A stretch of 64,000 bases of DNA, from the NCBI RefSeq assembly GCF_001999245.1, contig NZ_CP019630.1, positions 3,687,001 through 3,751,000 of the forward strand. The letters are read 5' to 3'. The stretch comes from Roseibium algicola. GTDB lineage: Bacteria > Pseudomonadota > Alphaproteobacteria > Rhizobiales > Stappiaceae. The position numbers and the translations under genes were made by a program. Under the pieces are notes generated by a model. That model had not been told where the DNA came from and searched no databases. It saw only the letters and a program-made list of their open reading frames with translations. Below are positions 16,396-24,735 of this stretch, in pieces (positions within the stretch are counted from its first letter, which is position 1; every line of letters starts with the position of its first letter).

Positions 16396-16806
16396 ATGAA
16401 ACGTACGAAGCTTCTAAACCGGCATCTCAGCAAACTGGTAGCCTCGCTCGGCCATATGGACGAGATCGTCCTTGCCGATGCAGGCCTCCCGGTTCCTGCC
16501 AATGTTGGTGTGATCGACCTGGCAGTCAGCCCCGGTATTCCGGCCTTCTTTGATGTTCTGGAAGCGCTGGCCGATGAAATGATCGTCGAGCAGGCGGTCT
16601 TTGCGAACGAGGCATCGGAAGATCTCGTCACGCAGATCGAGGTCCGACTGGCCCATTGGGCGGCTGACACCGGCAAGCCGATCGAACATGTCCGCATGTC
16701 CCACGAGGACTTCAAGGAGCGTTGTTCGAAGGCACGTGCGGTCATTCGCACCGGTGAATGCACGCCTTACGCAAATCTGATTCTCGTCTCCGGCGTACCG
16801 TTCTGA
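16396..16806 (+). CDS. rbsD: D-ribose pyranase / sugar mutarotase
   Basis: 136 residues, full length for RbsD/FucU. It interconverts anomeric or ring forms of monosaccharides. Motifs: LLNRHLSKLVASLGHMDEIVLADAGLP (substrate histidine in GHMD and the aspartate in DAGLP), VGVIDLAVSPGIPAFFDVLEAL, and C-terminal RTGECTPYANLILVSGVPF. It follows the CofD-like gene by 27 bp and is followed by a strong terminator, so the glycerate kinase, CofD-like and rbsD genes look like one unit. Confidence 0.9.
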   Translation: MKRTKLLNRHLSKLVASLGHMDEIVLADAGLPVPANVGVIDLAVSPGIPAFFDVLEALADEMIVEQAVFANEASEDLVTQIEVRLAHWAADTGKPIEHVRMSHEDFKERCSKARAVIRTGECTPYANLILVSGVPF

Positions 16807-16872
16807 CAATCGCCGCAGACGGTGTCTGCAAGGCCTGTCTCGACAGCCATCGATGAGAACTGACCGATGCGA

Positions 16873-16907
16873 GGGAGGAGCGGAAGTGCTCCTCCCATTT
16901 TTGTTTT
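16873..16907 (+). terminator. Rho-independent terminator after rbsD
   Basis: GGGAGGAGC (16873-16881) and GCTCCTCCC (16888-16896) form a 9-bp stem with loop GGAAGT, followed by ATTTTTGTTTT. Confidence 0.9.
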
Positions 16908-16983
16908 CCGAAACGTTGCGACGGCATGTTTCGTTGCAACGTCAGTCGCTTCCCGCTCTGCAAAAAATAAAAATTTGATCTCC

Positions 16984-17024
16984 AAAACCGATTTTGTTGA
17001 CTTACAAAATCGGTTTTGTAAAAA
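16984..17024 (+). promoter_or_regulatory. Twin LacI-type operators flanking a promoter
   Basis: AAAACCGATTTTGT at 16984-16997 and its exact complement at 17004-17017, separated by TGACTT. Each half is itself a near-palindrome around a central CG, as LacI-family proteins prefer. A TTGACT (16997-17002) and TAAAAA (17019-17024), spaced 16 bp, make a plausible promoter lying between and over the sites, so binding would block polymerase. It lies 80-120 bp upstream of the LacI gene start. Confidence 0.75.
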
Positions 17025-17103
17025 TTTTCCTCAATAAAACAATCTGTTGCCTTTTGAGGCTGCAGGCCGGGAATTGAGCCCTTCGGGCTCGCAGGGAGGA
17101 TCG

Positions 17104-18210
17104 ATGTCGCGACTTCGCGATTCCGTCACCATTGATGACGTGGCGCGCCATGTGGGCGTTGCGAAAGGAACCGTGTCGCGGGTCCTCAACAATTACACCG
17201 ATATTTCCGAAGCCACCCGCAAACGTATCCTCAAGGCTGTTCAGGATCTGGGCTATCAGCCGTCGGCCACCGCACGCAATCTGAAGCGCGGACGTCAGGA
17301 CACGCTCGGCATCGTCATCCCCGTGGGTCACGGCAGTGGAGCGGATCCGTTCCTGTCCGAATTCATCGACGGCATCGCAAGAGCTCTCGACGAACTGGGG
17401 CTGGACCTTCTGGTGACCACTGCCCATTCACGCGAACACATGATCGAGACCGTCAAGCGGCTGATCGCCAGGCGCAAGGTGGACGGTTTCATCGTCACCC
17501 GAACGGAAGTGGACGATCCGCGCATCGCCTATTTGCGGGAACAGAATTTTCCATTTGTCGCCCATGGCCGCACGCGCGATCCGGCAGGCTATGCCTGGTT
17601 CGATATCGATAACGAGGCGGCCTTTGCCGATGGCGTTCGCCACCTCTACAGCCTCGGACACGAGCGGATCGGGTTCATCGGCGGTCCGATGGAACTCAAC
17701 TTCGCGCTTCAGCGCCGCAACGGGTACAGGCAGGGTCTGGAGGCCCTGGGCCTTGCGCATGATCCGGCATTGGAAAATCTTCAGCCGCTCAGCGAAAAAG
17801 GCGGCTTTGCAGGGGCCGAGGCGCTGTTGTCGCTGGAGGCGCCGCCAACCGCACTTTTGTGCGTGACCGACGCCCTTGCCATCGGAGCGGTGCAGTACTG
17901 CCGCAAGTTCGGTCTGAAGGTCGGCTCTGATGTTACCGTCGTCGGCTATGACGGCCTGCCGGTGGGCGAATATCTGGACCCGCCGCTGACGACCTTTTCG
18001 CAAAGTGCCCAGGAAGCAGGCGGCAGGGTTGCCCGCATGCTTATCGATGTTCTGGACGGCAAGAACCCTACGGATCTGCAGGCCCTTGCCAAGGCAAACC
18101 TGATCCGGCGCGCCTCGGATGGCGCTCCGGCAAATTCATCGGAGGCGCTTGCAAGCGCGCTCCGCGACCGGCTGAACCAACAGCCACATTCCGGCAGGAA
18201 GGGAGAGTAA
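17104..18210 (+). CDS. LacI-family transcriptional regulator of the sugar ABC operon
   Basis: 368 residues from the ATG at 17104 behind GGGAGGATCG. Residues 7-60 are the LacI DNA-binding domain (VTIDDVARHVGVAKGTVSRV, then the hinge YQPSATARNLKRGR). The rest is a periplasmic-binding-protein-like sensor: LGIVIPVGHG, VDGFIVTRTEVDDPRI, HERIGFIGGPMELN, TALLCVTDALAIGAVQY, VVGYDGLPVGEYLDPPLTT. It probably represses its own operon through the twin sites just upstream and releases on binding the imported sugar. The next gene begins 1 bp after its stop. Confidence 0.9.
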   Translation: MSRLRDSVTIDDVARHVGVAKGTVSRVLNNYTDISEATRKRILKAVQDLGYQPSATARNLKRGRQDTLGIVIPVGHGSGADPFLSEFIDGIARALDELGLDLLVTTAHSREHMIETVKRLIARRKVDGFIVTRTEVDDPRIAYLREQNFPFVAHGRTRDPAGYAWFDIDNEAAFADGVRHLYSLGHERIGFIGGPMELNFALQRRNGYRQGLEALGLAHDPALENLQPLSEKGGFAGAEALLSLEAPPTALLCVTDALAIGAVQYCRKFGLKVGSDVTVVGYDGLPVGEYLDPPLTTFSQSAQEAGGRVARMLIDVLDGKNPTDLQALAKANLIRRASDGAPANSSEALASALRDRLNQQPHSGRKGE

Positions 18211-18211
18211 T

Positions 18212-19561
18212 ATGTTTGGGAGGACAACATTCCTGGCCTCGACCATCGCGGGCGTTCTGACGCTCGGTCTGACGGCCGCACAGGCCGAGACGTTGCGGTT
18301 CTGGACGACTGAGGAACAACCGGAGCGCCTGGCCAAGCAGGAAGAAATGGCCGCCGCGTTCAAGGAAAAGACAGGCATCGAGGTGGACGTCATTCCGGTG
18401 ACGGAATCCGATCTCGGCACGCGTGCCACGGCAGCCTTTGCCGCCGGCGATCTGCCGGATGTCATCTATCACACACTGCAATACGCGCTGCCCTGGGCGG
18501 AAGCAGGCATCCTGGATACGGAAGCTGCGACCGAAGTGTTTGAAAAACTGGGTGCCGGCACATTCGCGCCGGGTGCGGTTGCCATGGCTGCCGTTGAGGA
18601 CGGCGTCGCCTCCGTGCCTGTGGACGGCTGGACCCAGATGGTGATCTACCGCAAGGACCTCTTTGAGGAAAACGGCCTTGCCGCTCCGGACAGCTATGAA
18701 GACATTCTGGCGGCCGTCGAAAAACTGCATAACCCGCCCGAGATGTTCGGTTTCGTCGCCGCAACCAAAGTTGACGAGAACTTCATGAGCCAGGTGCTGG
18801 AGCACGTGCTTCTGGCCAATGGTGTCAGCCCTGTCAGTGACGACGGTTTCAAGCCGCTGGACGAGAAGAAGACTGTCGAAGCGCTGGAGTTCTACAAGGC
18901 CATCGCCAAGGCATCGCCTCCCGGAGACCTCTTCTGGAAGCAGTCGCGCGAGCTTTATTTTGCCGGCAAAGCAGCCATGATCATCTGGTCACCGTTCATC
19001 CTGGATGAGCTTGCCGGCCTGCGGGACAGCGCTCCGCCGACCATCACCGACGATCCGACCTCCACGGAACTTGCTTCCAAGACCGGTGTAGTCACCACGC
19101 TGAGCGGCCCGTCCAATCCAGATGGGGCAGCCTGGGCCGACATCCGTTACTTCGGCATCACCAATGACGCGGACACGGAAGCGGCAATGCAGTTCGTCGA
19201 GTTCTCCATGGATGACGGCTACCTGTCGACCCTGTCGATCGCGCCGGAAGGCAAGTTCCCGATCCGTCGTGGTTCTGCCGACAACGCGACCGAATTCGTC
19301 GATGGCTGGGCAAAGCTCCCGGTGGGTGTCGACCGCAAGGCGCCGCTGACCGATCTCTACGATGCCGACACAATCAAGACCATCGTCTCCGGTCTCGACA
19401 CCGCCAGCCGCTGGGGCGTCAAGGAAGGTCAGCTCTCGCTTGCCTCCAAGATGATCAACAGCCAGGTGATGAACCGACTGGTGCGTGAATACATCGACGA
19501 TGAACGCGATGCTGCGGCAACCGTTGCCAAGCTCAATGAGGAACTGGCCAAGATCCAGTAA
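18212..19561 (+). CDS. Sugar ABC transporter substrate-binding protein
   Basis: 449 residues. Signal peptide at 1-25 (MFGRTTFLASTIAGVLTLGL, then TAAQAE). The mature part has the cluster-B sugar-binding protein pattern: LRFWTTEEQPERLAKQEEMA, GDLPDVIYHTLQYALPWAEAG, VPVDGWTQMVIYRKDLFEENG, GKAAMIIWSPFILDELAG. It delivers the solute to the two permeases encoded downstream. The translational spacing from the LacI gene is 1 bp. A pair of stable hairpins follows it, probably allowing higher binding-protein expression than permease expression. Confidence 0.9.
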   Translation: MFGRTTFLASTIAGVLTLGLTAAQAETLRFWTTEEQPERLAKQEEMAAAFKEKTGIEVDVIPVTESDLGTRATAAFAAGDLPDVIYHTLQYALPWAEAGILDTEAATEVFEKLGAGTFAPGAVAMAAVEDGVASVPVDGWTQMVIYRKDLFEENGLAAPDSYEDILAAVEKLHNPPEMFGFVAATKVDENFMSQVLEHVLLANGVSPVSDDGFKPLDEKKTVEALEFYKAIAKASPPGDLFWKQSRELYFAGKAAMIIWSPFILDELAGLRDSAPPTITDDPTSTELASKTGVVTTLSGPSNPDGAAWADIRYFGITNDADTEAAMQFVEFSMDDGYLSTLSIAPEGKFPIRRGSADNATEFVDGWAKLPVGVDRKAPLTDLYDADTIKTIVSGLDTASRWGVKEGQLSLASKMINSQVMNRLVREYIDDERDAAATVAKLNEELAKIQ

Positions 19562-19563
19562 CG

Positions 19564-19648
19564 CCTTTCCACCCCTCAAGACCCCACGAGGGGGTGGGAA
19601 AGCCCGCACATAACGGCCCGGACCGGGCGTCTATCGGATGCCCGGTCC
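19564..19648 (+). promoter_or_regulatory. Two hairpins between binding-protein and permease genes
   Basis: First stem: CTTTCCACCCCTC (19564-19576) with GAGGGGGTGGGAAAG (19588-19602), nearly complementary. Second stem: GGACCGGGC (19620-19628) with GCCCGGTCC (19640-19648). No T-run follows, so these probably stabilise the 3' end of the upstream mRNA or attenuate transcription rather than end it. Confidence 0.6.
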
Positions 19649-19761
19649 TTCCCAATCTCCTGCCGCTGCATTGCCGGCAGCCGAGATGGGCTCCAGACAG
19701 TTGCCGGTTGGGACTTGTCGGTCGCCAACGGCAGAACGGGATCTAGACCCCGGGCGGAAAC

Positions 19762-21066
19762 ATGAACACCAAAACCGAAGCTGACGCTTCCTCAGGGCCG
19801 CCGAAAGGCATCGGTCCGATGCAGCGGCGTGAAATGTGGCTGGCGTATCTGATGCTGGCGCCGACATTTGCCATCATCCTGATGATTGTTGCCGGACCGC
19901 TGCTTGCCAATTTCTGGATCAGTGTGAAACCGGTTCAGCTTGCCGACCTGCGGCCGCCGACCGTGCTCGTCAACGAACGGGTTCGTGGTCGGCCAAATGC
20001 ACCAGGCGACGAGGCTCGGCTGGAATACAGGCTGCGCAATTCGTCTCAGGACGAGGAAGTCCGCAACGTGACGCTGAGCGATGTGGTGCCCGATGGGTTC
20101 ACGGTGACTTCGCATTCCGAAAACTGTTCGCTCAATGGCGCCGCGCTGACGTGCGATCTTGGAACCGTAGCGCCTGGCTGGCGCGGAGATGTCGAACTGG
20201 TTGGAACCGTGTCGCAGGGGTTTCTGGATGCAAACCGTCCCGAACGTGCGAGCGAGCCGGTTATTTCGGGCGAAGCCAACAATGTGCTGACCAACTTCGA
20301 ATTCACGTTCGAGAACTTCAGCCGGATCTTCAGCGCGGACGAGTTCTGGTCAGTGCTGCGCATTACGTTCTACTACACCATCTTCGGGACAGGTGGCGCG
20401 TTGGTGCTGGGTCTCTTTGCGGCGCAGCTCCTGAACACGACCTTCCCCGGTCGCGGTGTCCTGCGGGGCCTGTTCCTGTTTCCCTACGTCTCGCCTGTGA
20501 TCGCGGTTGCCTTTACCTGGGTCGTGCTGTTCGACCCGTTTTCCGGCACGCTCAACGCGCTGCTAACCAAAATGGGCGTTGTCGCCGATCCGATCAATTT
20601 CTTCGGCCAGAGGGCGATAGAGTTTTCCGTTCTCGGCATTCCGATGGAGTTTCCGCTGGCGCTGACGACGGTGATAGCCTTCGAGGCCTGGCGTTACTTC
20701 CCGCTGTCTTTCCTGTTCATCCTGGCGCGCATGCAGTCGATCAACACCGACATGTATGAAGCTGCCGAAATGGACGGTGCGACGCCGTTGCAACAGTTCT
20801 GGTACCTGTCGCTGCCGCAACTGATGGGGATCCTCTCGGTCCTGTTCCTGCTGCGCTTCATCTGGACCTTCAACAAGTTCGACGACATCTTCCTTCTGAC
20901 CGGCGGCAACGCGGGCACGCGTACGCTGACCGTCGATGTCTATGAGCAGGGATTTGCCCTGTCCAATCTCGGCGCCGGTGCGGCCGTTGCCGTGGTCGTC
21001 TTTGTCGTCCTTGTCACCTTCGCCACTTTGTTCATCCGCTTTTCGCCGAAGGAGGAAGGGCTATGA
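19762..21066 (+). CDS. MalF-like ABC permease with a periplasmic DUF11-like insert
   Basis: 434 residues, against about 300 for most sugar permeases. The first span is at about 28-52. Residues about 62-175 form a hydrophilic insert with the DUF11-type beta-sandwich pattern (ARLEYRLRNSSQDEEVRNVT, LSDVVPDGFTV, then LTCDLGTVAPG) and two cysteines (C122, C131) that could form a disulfide. The remaining five spans carry the MalF pattern, including AAEMDGATPLQQFWYLSLPQ, the EAA loop that contacts the ATPase. The insert lies where E. coli MalF has its P2 loop, so it may touch the binding protein (inference). It overlaps the next permease by 4 bases. Confidence 0.85.
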   Translation: MNTKTEADASSGPPKGIGPMQRREMWLAYLMLAPTFAIILMIVAGPLLANFWISVKPVQLADLRPPTVLVNERVRGRPNAPGDEARLEYRLRNSSQDEEVRNVTLSDVVPDGFTVTSHSENCSLNGAALTCDLGTVAPGWRGDVELVGTVSQGFLDANRPERASEPVISGEANNVLTNFEFTFENFSRIFSADEFWSVLRITFYYTIFGTGGALVLGLFAAQLLNTTFPGRGVLRGLFLFPYVSPVIAVAFTWVVLFDPFSGTLNALLTKMGVVADPINFFGQRAIEFSVLGIPMEFPLALTTVIAFEAWRYFPLSFLFILARMQSINTDMYEAAEMDGATPLQQFWYLSLPQLMGILSVLFLLRFIWTFNKFDDIFLLTGGNAGTRTLTVDVYEQGFALSNLGAGAAVAVVVFVVLVTFATLFIRFSPKEEGL

Positions 21067-22295
21067 GACCCGGCAGTATCGTTCTCGCGGCGCTGACCGG
21101 CCTGATCTGGGGCGTCACTGCCATGGTGGTCATCGGTGTCACGCTGACACTGGTGACCGGCGATGTGGCGCAACCGCAGGCAACGGCGGCAGGTCTTGCA
21201 GGGCTTGTCAGTGCTCTGGTTCTGGTCTGGAGGCAGTCGACCGGGGGCGCTGGAGCCATGGCGGACAGGGGGCTTTGTGCTGCCGTCCTGTTCGTCGTCC
21301 TGATGGTGGCTTCCTTCGCGGCTCCCTTCGGTCTGTCGCTTGGTCAGCACTCCTTATGGCAGGGACTTGGTCTGGTGATGTTTGTCGCCGGTGTTACCGG
21401 TGCCAATGCGATCTGCCTCGGTGGGGCCCGGCTTGGTGCCATGTCGCGCTATGAGCGTGAGGTCGTCTATATTCGCATCGCGAAAGGTGTCGGCTTCGTC
21501 GTCTTCTCGATCATTGTCGCCTTGCCGTTCTACGTCATGATCATGACCTCGCTCAAAAGTCAGCAGGCACTGCTGGCCAATCCGCTGGACCTGTCGATCG
21601 ACGTCAGTCAGGGCATCAGCGGGCTTTTCCGGTCCTATGTCGAGCTTTTCACCCAGTTCAACTTCGGTCGTTACCTGATGGTGTCCGCCTTCGTGTCGGT
21701 GGCAACCGTCGTGCTGACACTGCTGTTCTCGGTGCCGGGCGCCTATGCCGTGTCGCGGCTGCGGTTTCCGGGGCAGGCATTCCTGGCCCGCTCCGTGCTG
21801 CTCATCTACATGGTGCCGGCGATCGTGCTGGTGATCCCGCTCTATGCGGTGTTCTCGCAGCTTGGCCTGCGCAACACGCTCACCGGTCTGTTGATCGTCT
21901 ATCCGGCAACCACCATCCCGGTCGCGCTCTACATGCTGCAGGGGTACTTTCGCGGTCTGCCGTCGGAGCTGGAGGAAGCCGGACTGATGGACGGGCTGTC
22001 GCGCATCGGCGTGATCCTCAAGATCACCCTGCCGCTGTCCCTTCCGGCGCTGGCTTCCGTTTCCCTTTACGTCTTCATGATCGCCTGGAACGAGTTCCTG
22101 TTCGCGTTCATGTTCCTGGATGATCCGGACATCTTCACGCTGTCGCGCGGAGTGGTGTCCCTCAATTCCTCCGAGGTGCCACGTCAGCATCTCATGGCGG
22201 GCGCGGTAATTGCGACCGTGCCCGTCCTTTTCATTTTCCTGTGGTTCGAACGTTTCCTTGTCCAGGGCCTGACGGCCGGCAGCGTCAAGGGTTGA
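21063..22295 (+). CDS. MalG-like ABC permease with an N-terminal membrane extension
   Basis: 410 residues. The C-terminal 265 or so are a standard MalG-type permease: span IAKGVGFVVFSIIVALPFYV, then PFYVMIMTSLKSQQALL, and the EAA loop ELEEAGLMDGLSRIGVILKI. The first 135 residues add about four extra hydrophobic spans (LAALTGLIWGVTAMVVIGVT, LAGLVSALVLVW, AAVLFVVLMVASFAAPFG, LGLVMFVAGVTGANAI) that are not part of the usual subunit. I do not recognise that extension. Start ATG 21063 overlaps the upstream stop. It forms the transmembrane pore with the MalF-like protein. Confidence 0.85.
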   Translation: MRPGSIVLAALTGLIWGVTAMVVIGVTLTLVTGDVAQPQATAAGLAGLVSALVLVWRQSTGGAGAMADRGLCAAVLFVVLMVASFAAPFGLSLGQHSLWQGLGLVMFVAGVTGANAICLGGARLGAMSRYEREVVYIRIAKGVGFVVFSIIVALPFYVMIMTSLKSQQALLANPLDLSIDVSQGISGLFRSYVELFTQFNFGRYLMVSAFVSVATVVLTLLFSVPGAYAVSRLRFPGQAFLARSVLLIYMVPAIVLVIPLYAVFSQLGLRNTLTGLLIVYPATTIPVALYMLQGYFRGLPSELEEAGLMDGLSRIGVILKITLPLSLPALASVSLYVFMIAWNEFLFAFMFLDDPDIFTLSRGVVSLNSSEVPRQHLMAGAVIATVPVLFIFLWFERFLVQGLTAGSVKG

Positions 22296-22338
22296 ACGAT
22301 CAAGAGAAGGGGCTCTGAAGAGCCCGAGGGAGTACGCT

Positions 22339-23628
22339 GTGGCACACTCAGATCTAGACCAGGCGGCAAAGGCCATCCTGACCGAAAACGACCAGGGCGG
22401 GTACACGATCCCGACGAAGGGTCTTTATCCGTACCAGTGGAACTGGGATTCCGTCTTTGTCGCCCTGGGGTTTGCGGAATTCGACCAGGACCGGGCCTGG
22501 CAGGAAATCGAGATGCTGTTCCAGGGCCAGTGGCGCGACGGAATGGTGCCGCACATCCTGTTTCGCAAGGACGATCCGAGCTATTTTCCCGGACCGGGCG
22601 TGTGGGGAACCGACGGCGGTCCGATCCCGAGTTCCGGTCATTCCCAGCCGCCGGTGGCCGCGTCCGTCGTCCATAGCCTGGTGGAGGCTGACCGGACCGG
22701 CAAGGCACTGGAGCGGGCGAAGGCCTTGTTGCCGAAACTGATGGCCTGGCATCGCTGGTATCTTGCCTATCGCGACCCGAAAAACCTTGGTGTCATTGCC
22801 GTCATTCACCCCTGGGAATCCGGCCGGGACAATCTGCCGGACTGGGACGAGGCGCTGCGGGCGGTCGAGGTCAAGGACATTGGTCCTTATGAGCGGAAGG
22901 ACACCTCTCATGTCGATCCGGCCATGCGGCCGCACAAGGAGGACTACGACCGCTATCTCAGCATTGTCGCTGCTTGCCGAAAGGTAGGCTGGGATCCGGA
23001 AAAAGTCGCTGAAACCTGCCCGTTCTTCGTTGCCGACCCGGGCGTTACCTTCATCTTCCTGCGCGCCAACCGGGATCTTCTCGCGCTGGCCGAAAAACTC
23101 GGCATGAGCGCGGAAGCCGACGAGATCCGAGGGTGGATCGCGGCGATGGAAAAAGGCAGCCGGACGCTTTGGAATGATGAGGTCAAGGCACATGTCGCTT
23201 TTGACGAGCGTCGCGGCAAGCAGACAGATGGCATCTCCAGTGCTTCCTTCCTGGCGCTCTATGCCGGGCTCCATGATCCGCAGACCCTTGGTGCGCTTCA
23301 GGCGCATTTCGACAGGATCGCGGAGCGGGTCGAATACCTGATGCCGTCCTATGATCCCGATCACCGCAGTTACGAGCCCTTGCGGTATTGGCGCGGACCG
23401 GTGTGGGCGATGATCAATTACATGATCGCGAAAGGCTTTGCCGAAGCAGGCGATGCCGTCCGAGCCGAACGACTGCGCGCCGACACCGCGCGGCTGATCG
23501 AAACCGGGGGCTTTGCGGAATATTTCAGCCCGGAAACGGGCGCAGGAGCAGGTGGCGGATCGTTCTCCTGGACGTCGGCCATCTGGCTGACCTGGGCTTC
23601 GCCTTCACACGCCGAGCAGGCAGCTTAA
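22339..23628 (+). CDS. GH63-type glycosidase (mannosyl-/glucosylglycerate hydrolase-like)
   Basis: 429 residues from a GTG at 22339 behind GAGGGAG. The alpha/alpha-barrel glycosidase pattern is clear: [14 protein letters not shown] (31-44), [25 protein letters not shown] with D164 in the acid position, [19 protein letters not shown], and [19 protein letters not shown] with E399 in the base position. The compact size and these motifs are those of mannosylglycerate hydrolases rather than of trehalase or eukaryotic GH63. No signal peptide, so it acts in the cytoplasm after import by the flanking ABC transporter. Glycerate released could feed the glycerate kinase at 13834-15114. Substrate is inferred. 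Confidence 0.75.
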   Translation: MAHSDLDQAAKAILTENDQGGYTIPTKGLYPYQWNWDSVFVALGFAEFDQDRAWQEIEMLFQGQWRDGMVPHILFRKDDPSYFPGPGVWGTDGGPIPSSGHSQPPVAASVVHSLVEADRTGKALERAKALLPKLMAWHRWYLAYRDPKNLGVIAVIHPWESGRDNLPDWDEALRAVEVKDIGPYERKDTSHVDPAMRPHKEDYDRYLSIVAACRKVGWDPEKVAETCPFFVADPGVTFIFLRANRDLLALAEKLGMSAEADEIRGWIAAMEKGSRTLWNDEVKAHVAFDERRGKQTDGISSASFLALYAGLHDPQTLGALQAHFDRIAERVEYLMPSYDPDHRSYEPLRYWRGPVWAMINYMIAKGFAEAGDAVRAERLRADTARLIETGGFAEYFSPETGAGAGGGSFSWTSAIWLTWASPSHAEQAA

Positions 23629-23638
23629 GGGGGACGCG

Positions 23639-24697
23639 ATGGGAGCGATCCAGCTCAACAAGGTTGAAAAGTGGTTCGGCAACCTGCAGGTCATCAAGGG
23701 CATCGACCTCGACATCAAGGATGGCGAATTCGTCATCTTTGTCGGACCGTCCGGCTGCGGGAAGTCGACACTGTTGCGTCTGATCTCAGGGCTTGAGGAA
23801 ACCAGCCGTGGTGCTATCGAGATCGATGGCAAGGACGTCACTGCACTGCCGCCATCGGGGCGGGGACTGTCGATGGTCTTCCAGTCCTACGCGCTTTACC
23901 CGCATATGTCGGTGCGCGAGAACGTCGGTTTCGGTCTGAAGACGGCAGGCTTTCCCAAGGCGGAGATCGACCGCAAGGTGAATGCGGCTGCTGAAGTGCT
24001 GAAGCTGGACGAATATCTCGACCGGCGCCCCAAAGCGCTTTCGGGGGGACAACGCCAGCGGGTAGCCATCGGCCGCGCCATTGTTCGCGAGCCAAGTGCC
24101 TTCCTGTTCGATGAGCCGTTGTCGAACCTGGACGCAGCGCTTCGCGTTGAAATGCGTTTTGAGGTCGCCCGGCTCCACAAGAGCCTCGGCACCACCATGA
24201 TCTACGTGACACACGATCAGGTGGAAGCCATGACGCTGGCCGACAAGATCGTGGTTTTGCAGGCCGGCAGGATCGAACAGGTCGGATCACCGCGCGAACT
24301 TTATGAACGGCCGGACAATCTGTTCGTGGCCCAGTTCATCGGTTCGCCGAAGATGAACGTGTTGCCCTGTTCACTCGAAGAAGGACGGTTTTCGCTGCGC
24401 GGGCATGGCGGCGGTCCTTATCCGTATGCCGGCAGCGGACAAACACCGGTGAAACTCGGCATCCGTCCGGAGCACATCAGCCTTGCAACACCGGGCGAGG
24501 GGCATTGCACCGGAACGGTGGAAGTGGCCGAATATCTGGGTGCAGACACTTTCCTTTACGTGGCGCTCGACGGGCTTGAAACGATCCTGGTGCGCATCAG
24601 CGGTGCCGAAGACGTGGAGGAGGGCACTCGTGTTGGTCTGACCTTCGACGAGAGCCGCCTGCATTTCTTCGACGGCGAAGACAAGGCTATCCGCTAA
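23639..24697 (+). CDS. Sugar ABC transporter ATP-binding protein (UgpC/MalK-like)
   Basis: 352 residues. Walker [10 protein letters not shown] (36-44), Q-loop [14 protein letters not shown], signature LSGGQRQR, Walker [13 protein letters not shown] and H-loop [16 protein letters not shown] are all intact. The C-terminal TOBE-type regulatory domain (from about residue 240, [12 protein letters not shown] and LGIRPEHI) is that of the multi-sugar MalK/UgpC group. It begins 10 bp after the glycosidase stop and ends the operon. Confidence 0.92.
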   Translation: MGAIQLNKVEKWFGNLQVIKGIDLDIKDGEFVIFVGPSGCGKSTLLRLISGLEETSRGAIEIDGKDVTALPPSGRGLSMVFQSYALYPHMSVRENVGFGLKTAGFPKAEIDRKVNAAAEVLKLDEYLDRRPKALSGGQRQRVAIGRAIVREPSAFLFDEPLSNLDAALRVEMRFEVARLHKSLGTTMIYVTHDQVEAMTLADKIVVLQAGRIEQVGSPRELYERPDNLFVAQFIGSPKMNVLPCSLEEGRFSLRGHGGGPYPYAGSGQTPVKLGIRPEHISLATPGEGHCTGTVEVAEYLGADTFLYVALDGLETILVRISGAEDVEEGTRVGLTFDESRLHFFDGEDKAIR

Positions 24698-24735
24698 GAC
24701 AGTCTGTCGGAAAGAACCCGGCCTTCTCGGCAGGT

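Noticed and set aside
16911..16942. CGTTGC ... GCAACG inverted repeat between rbsD and the LacI gene
   Set aside because: Arms of only six bases with a long spacer, just after a strong terminator; not convincing beside the much better operators at 16984-17017.
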